This document shows positions 7,996 to 11,634 of a stretch of 11,634 nucleotides of DNA, in pieces. Position 1 is the stretch's first letter. Every line of letters starts with the position of its first letter. Made by a program: the position numbers and the translations under genes. This DNA is from Gammaproteobacteria bacterium (lineage in GTDB: Bacteria; Pseudomonadota; Gammaproteobacteria; Thiohalomonadales; Thiohalomonadaceae): assembly GCA_026193675.1 (NCBI GenBank), contig JAPHSO010000085.1:1-11634 (forward strand), read 5' to 3'. The notes below the pieces were generated by a model, which was not told where the DNA came from, did not search any database, and saw nothing but the letters and a program-made list of their open reading frames with translations.

Positions 7996-8445
7996 ATGAG
8001 AAACATTCGACAGCTAAGTCTTATAGATAGCTACAGGGGGTGGTTTGCCCTATTGCTCCTACTCACATCAACCCTGACCTGGGCTGAAAAACCGCTGGCA
8101 CCCGACACTATCCCAGGGATTCTCACCGTTGATGCCGAGCAGACCATTGAACTTGTGCTCAACAATCCTGACCTCATCGTGGTAGATGCCCGTCTCCCTG
8201 AGGAGTTTTTGAAAGGCCACATTGAGGGGGCTGTCTCTCTGGTCGACAGTGCCGTTAATGAGAAGACTTTGGGACAAATCCTCAAGAGCAAAACCACCCC
8301 GGCCCTCTTCTACTGCAATGGCCCACGCTGCCTACGCAGTAGCCGAGCTGCAAAGAAGGCACTCAGTTCTGGCTATACCAATCTCTACTGGTTTCGCGAT
8401 GGCTGGGCGGGCTGGATTGAGAAAGAGCTACCTGTAGCTCACTAA
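7996..8445 (+). CDS. Exported single-domain rhodanese-like protein
   Basis: A 149-aa protein with an N-terminal hydrophobic stretch (about 17-30, cleavage likely after TWA), so probably periplasmic. The mature part is one rhodanese domain: VVDARLPEEF (62-71) and GHIEGA (74-79) form the first signature, and the active-site cysteine is C107 in FYCNGPRC (105-112) followed by LRSSRAA. The loop is longer than in thiosulfate-specific rhodaneses and has a second cysteine, C112, a form seen in periplasmic CxxxxC-type rhodaneses. FRDGWAGW (133-140) is the usual C-terminal element. It could bind or transfer sulfane sulfur. The ATG at 7996 is preceded by GGGG at 7987-7990. It is followed after 18 nt by a diguanylate cyclase, so the pair is probably cotranscribed and possibly functionally linked. 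Confidence 0.85.
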   Translation: MRNIRQLSLIDSYRGWFALLLLLTSTLTWAEKPLAPDTIPGILTVDAEQTIELVLNNPDLIVVDARLPEEFLKGHIEGAVSLVDSAVNEKTLGQILKSKTTPALFYCNGPRCLRSSRAAKKALSSGYTNLYWFRDGWAGWIEKELPVAH

Positions 8446-8463
8446 ATCGACCACAGCTACCAC

Positions 8464-10020
8464 ATGTTTACCAGGCAGTTCGAAAATTTCTCTGTTCAAC
8501 ATCTGGCGATTGCCGCCATTCTACTGGTTGGTATCTCCTCTATTAGCTCAATATGGGTGGCCGAGAATATTTTTCATGATGCCATTACCACATCAATACA
8601 GGAGAACATCACGAGTATTATTGATGTTGCTGTGCAGGAGACCACTAGCGATACCCGAACCCGCGCCATTGAATTTACCAACCGAACTCAAAATTACTCC
8701 GATCTGCGCTCAGTTTTGAAGAGCTATCTGAAAAACCCACAGGACAGCGCAGCAGTAGTCGAGCAGTTAAACATGCCCTTTATTAAGGGATATGTTGATG
8801 CACTCCATCTGGAGCTACTGAAATTCCGGCTCTATGACACCAATTACCGGCTGCTTACTGAGAGTAGTCATGGCATTGAGCTACCCTATGGCCTACCGCA
8901 GTTTCTGAAAATAGCGGCAATCGGGCGCAAAGGGAGTGAGCGTCTAAAGGCGCTCGGTGGTCTATGGTCCGCAAATGGGCAACCGCTCTACTCCGTTCTG
9001 GTCCCCATTGGCGGCCTGCGAACAAGCGGCTATTTAGAGGCGGTATTCAATCCCGCCTATACCATCGGCACCATCGATCACATCACACAAATCCCGGTCA
9101 TCGTCACCTCCAGTTCAGGCGACCTGCTCTACCGCTCTGAGTCAATCAACCTCCGCTCGGCCAACCGCCTCCCGGTAAAACAGGCGGTCCTGGGTGATGA
9201 TGGCTCGGTCGTTTTTAAAATCCAGTCGTTTGAGGATGTCAGCCAGATCTATGATGAACTTTATGCTGCAAAAACGATTCTCGGTGGCGGACTGCTCGTT
9301 ACCAACATCCTGATCATCATCTTCGTCATCTGGCTGCTCTACCGTTTTCTGGTTAACCCACTCCTCTATATCACCCGAAATATCGATAAAATGGGTGATA
9401 GCAGTACCGCTAAGGTCTATATCGAACCTACCGGTTTACGGGAGTTTAAAAGCCTTGCCATCGCCTTCAACACAATGTGCGACACGGTTCGATCTCATAC
9501 CATCAAGCTGGAACTCCTCTCCTCTATGGATGGTCTCACCAATATTGCCAACCGACGCTCCTTTGATGAAAGCCTGAGGCGAGAGTGGCGCCACTGTGTC
9601 CGTGATCAACATCCCATATCTCTGCTCTATATTGATATCGACTACTTCAAAAACTACAACGATTATTATGGGCACAGCAAGGGTGATGAGTGCCTGATAC
9701 ATATTGCCCAACTCATCGAAAGTTATGCCCGCAGGCCCTCTGATCTGGCCGCCCGGTATGGTGGTGAGGAGTTTGTCGTTCTGCTGAGCGATACCGATGC
9801 TGCCGGTGCGCAAATAATCGCACAAGCACTGCTTGAGGCGGTGAACCAGGCCCATCATCCCCATGAAAAATCAGAAGTTGCTGATCACATCACTCTGAGT
9901 ATTGGTGTCTCGACCCTCACCCCAACGGAGGTGCTTGTACCCGAGCAACTGATCAAACTGGCCGACAAGGCGCTCTATCGTGCCAAGAGCGAAGGCCGCA
10001 ACCGGATTAGTATCGCTTAA
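8464..10020 (+). CDS. Membrane HAMP-GGEEF diguanylate cyclase
   Basis: A 518-aa inner-membrane protein that makes cyclic di-GMP from two GTP. TM1 lies at about 14-32, a periplasmic sensor region of about 240 residues follows, TM2 is at about 272-296, then HAMP (about 296-350) and a C-terminal GGDEF domain. Catalytic features are complete: SMDGLTNIANRRSF, DIDYFKNYND, and the active loop GGEEF at 433-437. The allosteric inhibitory site RPSD (424-427) lies at the expected five-residue spacing, so product inhibition is likely. There is no EAL domain. The periplasmic region is not recognised as a specific fold. The ATG at 8464 has no strong ribosome binding site but is 18 nt after the rhodanese stop, so translation may depend on coupling. 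Confidence 0.93.
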   Translation: MFTRQFENFSVQHLAIAAILLVGISSISSIWVAENIFHDAITTSIQENITSIIDVAVQETTSDTRTRAIEFTNRTQNYSDLRSVLKSYLKNPQDSAAVVEQLNMPFIKGYVDALHLELLKFRLYDTNYRLLTESSHGIELPYGLPQFLKIAAIGRKGSERLKALGGLWSANGQPLYSVLVPIGGLRTSGYLEAVFNPAYTIGTIDHITQIPVIVTSSSGDLLYRSESINLRSANRLPVKQAVLGDDGSVVFKIQSFEDVSQIYDELYAAKTILGGGLLVTNILIIIFVIWLLYRFLVNPLLYITRNIDKMGDSSTAKVYIEPTGLREFKSLAIAFNTMCDTVRSHTIKLELLSSMDGLTNIANRRSFDESLRREWRHCVRDQHPISLLYIDIDYFKNYNDYYGHSKGDECLIHIAQLIESYARRPSDLAARYGGEEFVVLLSDTDAAGAQIIAQALLEAVNQAHHPHEKSEVADHITLSIGVSTLTPTEVLVPEQLIKLADKALYRAKSEGRNRISIA

Positions 10021-10059
10021 TAATCCATCTATACCCCCATTATACGCTCCTATTACCCC

Positions 10060-10082
10060 GCACAATTGTGCTGTTGTATAGT
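10060..10082 (+). promoter_or_regulatory. Palindrome and possible -10 upstream of sat
   Basis: GCACAATTGTGC (10060-10071) is a perfect 12-bp palindrome located 75 nt before the sat start. TATAGT (10077-10082) lies just after it and could be a -10 element, but there is no good -35. The palindrome would then lie in the promoter spacer, as an operator could. No terminator separates sat from the preceding cyclase gene, so read-through is also possible. Confidence 0.35.
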
Positions 10083-10146
10083 TCACTACCAAAATTATGG
10101 TGGGTCGCAAGACCTTGAATGAATCCAATCTTAGGAGCACAACGCA

Positions 10147-11337
10147 ATGATCAAACCAATTGGTTCTGACGAGCTGAATCCTCTGTTCGTCTACGATCCC
10201 GACGAACACCACAAACTGATGCATGAAGCAGAATCACTGCCTTCTGTAATCATCAGTTCTCAAGCTGCAGGTAACGCCGTCATGATGGGCGCAGGTTACT
10301 TCAATCCTCTCAAGGGATTCATGAACGTCGCTGATGCGATGGGCGCTGCAGAAAAGATGACCCTCACTGACGGTTCATTCTTCCCAGTACCCGTTCTCTG
10401 CCTGCTTGAGAACGCAGATGCCATCAGTGGCGTAACCCGCGTTGCACTGCGTGACCCCAACATGGAAGGCAACCCTGTCCTCGCCATCATGGATGTTACT
10501 GCAACTGAAGAGGTTAGCGATGCACAGATGGCGACCATGACTCAGGAAGTTTATGGTACTGATGATGCAGAGCACCCAGGTGTTGCGGCATTCAACGGTC
10601 AGGGCCGTGTTGCTATCTCTGGAAACATCCAGGTACTGCACTTCTCATACTTCCAGGATGATTTCCCAGATACCTTCCGCACCGCAGTTGAGATTCGGAA
10701 CGATATCGCTGAGAGAGGATGGAAAAAGGTTGTAGCCTTCCAGACTCGTAACCCAATGCACCTCGCCCACGAAGAGCTTTGCCACATGGCAATGGATCGT
10801 CTCGGCTGTGATGGCCTGGTTATCCACATGCTGCTTGGCAAGCTGAAAGCGGGCGATATCCCAGCGCCAGTTCGTGATGCTGCAATTCGTAAAATGGTTG
10901 AGCTCTACTTCCCAGCTAACAGCGCAATGGTTACCGGTTACGGTTTCGATATGCTGTATGCAGGTCCTCGTGAGGCTGTACTACACGCCTACTTCCGTCA
11001 AAACATGGGCTGTACTCACTTCATCGTTGGTCGTGACCATGCTGGTGTTGGTGACTACTACGGTGCATTCGATGCACAGACCATCTTCCACGATAAGGTT
11101 CCTGCTGGCGCAATGGAGATTGAGATCTTCGAAGCTGACCACACCGCCTACTCGAAGAAGCTCGACAAAGTGATGATGATGCGTGAAGCGGCAGACCACA
11201 CTAAAGAGGACTTTGTACTGCTTTCAGGTACTAAGGTTCGTGAAATGCTAGGTAACGGCATTGCACCACCTAAAGAGTTCTCTCGTCCAGAGGTTGCTCA
11301 AATCCTGATGGATTACTATCAGAGCCTTAACAAGTAA
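10147..11337 (+). CDS. sat: Sulfate adenylyltransferase (ATP sulfurylase), dissimilatory type
   Basis: Cytoplasmic enzyme (396 aa) interconverting ATP plus sulfate and APS plus pyrophosphate. In sulfur oxidisers it runs towards ATP and sulfate, releasing energy from APS made by APS reductase. Signature motifs are clear: QTRNPMHLAH (199-208, containing the ATP-binding HxxH), GRDHAG (295-300) and SGTKVRE (360-366). The protein is the homo-oligomeric Sat type, not the CysDN type, and has no fused APS kinase. AGGAG at 10133-10137 precedes the ATG by 9 nt. It sits alone between the cyclase gene and a strong terminator; no aprAB or aprM is adjacent, so APS reductase must be encoded elsewhere. Codon use is regular and C/T-rich at third positions, as expected for a well-expressed gene. 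Running in the assimilatory direction is the less likely alternative, given the neighbouring soe genes. Confidence 0.96.
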   Translation: MIKPIGSDELNPLFVYDPDEHHKLMHEAESLPSVIISSQAAGNAVMMGAGYFNPLKGFMNVADAMGAAEKMTLTDGSFFPVPVLCLLENADAISGVTRVALRDPNMEGNPVLAIMDVTATEEVSDAQMATMTQEVYGTDDAEHPGVAAFNGQGRVAISGNIQVLHFSYFQDDFPDTFRTAVEIRNDIAERGWKKVVAFQTRNPMHLAHEELCHMAMDRLGCDGLVIHMLLGKLKAGDIPAPVRDAAIRKMVELYFPANSAMVTGYGFDMLYAGPREAVLHAYFRQNMGCTHFIVGRDHAGVGDYYGAFDAQTIFHDKVPAGAMEIEIFEADHTAYSKKLDKVMMMREAADHTKEDFVLLSGTKVREMLGNGIAPPKEFSRPEVAQILMDYYQSLNK

Positions 11338-11361
11338 TTCGTTACTTGATGAGTTAACTAG

Positions 11362-11386
11362 AAAGGGCGCCTATGGCGCCCTTTTT
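11362..11386 (+). terminator. Rho-independent terminator of sat
   Basis: AAAGGGCGCC (11362-11371), loop TAT, GGCGCCCTTT (11375-11384), then TT. A perfect GC-rich 10-bp stem ending in a T-run, 24 nt after the sat stop. Confidence 0.9.
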
Positions 11387-11413
11387 GCTTTCTGGAAGAT
11401 AGGGCTGAGAATA

Positions 11414-11469
11414 GCTACTCTGCTAAAAAGTTCAGAAGTAGCCGTAATTCCCTTAAACCGGAATTAAGG
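11414..11469. repeat. Small inverted repeats after the sat terminator
   Basis: GCTACTCTG (11414-11422) pairs with CAGAAGTAGC (11433-11442), with one bulged A. Next to it, CCTTAA (11451-11456) pairs with TTAAGG (11464-11469), or AATTCC with GGAATT as an alternative fold. Neither is followed by a T-run, so they are not obvious terminators. They occupy the 170-nt gap before the methyltransferase start and could be in its leader. Confidence 0.25.
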
Positions 11470-11507
11470 TCGACCACCCGCACATGACAAAGTAAAAAAT
11501 CCAAACC

Positions 11508-11634
11508 ATGACCCACTCACTACAAGAAATCTACAACGGCTTTGCCGACACCTACGAGGCAAACCGTGGCCTGTTCGACATATCAGAAATATTAAATGAA
11601 TTTTACTCTCTATTAGAAAGAGAGCAGGGTTCAC
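11508..11634 (+). CDS. Probable class I SAM-dependent methyltransferase (3' truncated by window)
   Basis: Only the first 42 codons are present. The N-terminus MTHSLQEIYNGFADTYEANR followed by GLFDISEIL resembles the helical cap that precedes the SAM-binding Rossmann fold in small class I methyltransferases. The diagnostic glycine-rich motif would lie just beyond the window. No strong ribosome binding site is seen before the ATG at 11508, but an upstream ATG at 11484 reaches a stop after three codons. The 3' half of the visible part is notably AT-rich. The substrate is unknown. Confidence 0.5.
   Translation, partial: MTHSLQEIYNGFADTYEANRGLFDISEILNEFYSLLEREQGS

Noticed and set aside
11484..11495. 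ATG upstream of the methyltransferase
   Set aside because: It reaches a stop after three codons.

Overview
The window looks like the chromosome of a sulfur-oxidising gammaproteobacterium, probably a Chromatiales-type free-living or symbiotic thiotroph. The evidence is the presence of a membrane-bound cytoplasmic sulfite dehydrogenase (SoeABC) and a dissimilatory-type ATP sulfurylase (Sat) within 12 kb, together with protein sequences of gammaproteobacterial character. The species cannot be named from the sequence alone. No rRNA, tRNA, CRISPR array, insertion sequence or phage gene was seen, and no gene-free stretch exceeds about 170 bases.

Layout. Bases 2-3997 (+) hold the 3' part of soeA (molybdopterin subunit, cut by the window edge), soeB (four-cluster ferredoxin subunit, ATGA overlap with soeA) and soeC (8-helix DmsC-type anchor, after a 121-nt gap). 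A hairpin at 4017-4044 ends this operon and also the convergent one. Bases 4060-7840 (-) are a compact three-gene operon read right to left: a PhnD-like periplasmic binding protein, a membrane HAMP-PAS-GGDEF-EAL protein, and a small helical protein carrying a CheZ-type D-x-x-x-Q motif and an acidic C-terminus ending in Phe. A 155-nt divergent promoter region separates this from a second signalling pair on + (7996-10020): an exported single-domain rhodanese and a membrane HAMP-GGEEF diguanylate cyclase. Next come sat (10147-11337, +) with its own terminator, and the start of a likely SAM-dependent methyltransferase (11508 to the window end).

How it may fit together. SoeABC oxidises sulfite directly to sulfate and passes electrons to the quinone pool. 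Sat converts APS plus PPi to sulfate plus ATP, completing the indirect branch. Between these enzymes sit two c-di-GMP modules, each pairing an exported sensor-like protein (PhnD-like binding protein or rhodanese) with a membrane GGDEF enzyme. My inference is that the block lets periplasmic ligand or sulfur status set c-di-GMP level, and that the CheZ-like protein links it to a phosphorylated response regulator encoded elsewhere. The enzyme families are clear from the sequence; the signalling connection is a hypothesis.
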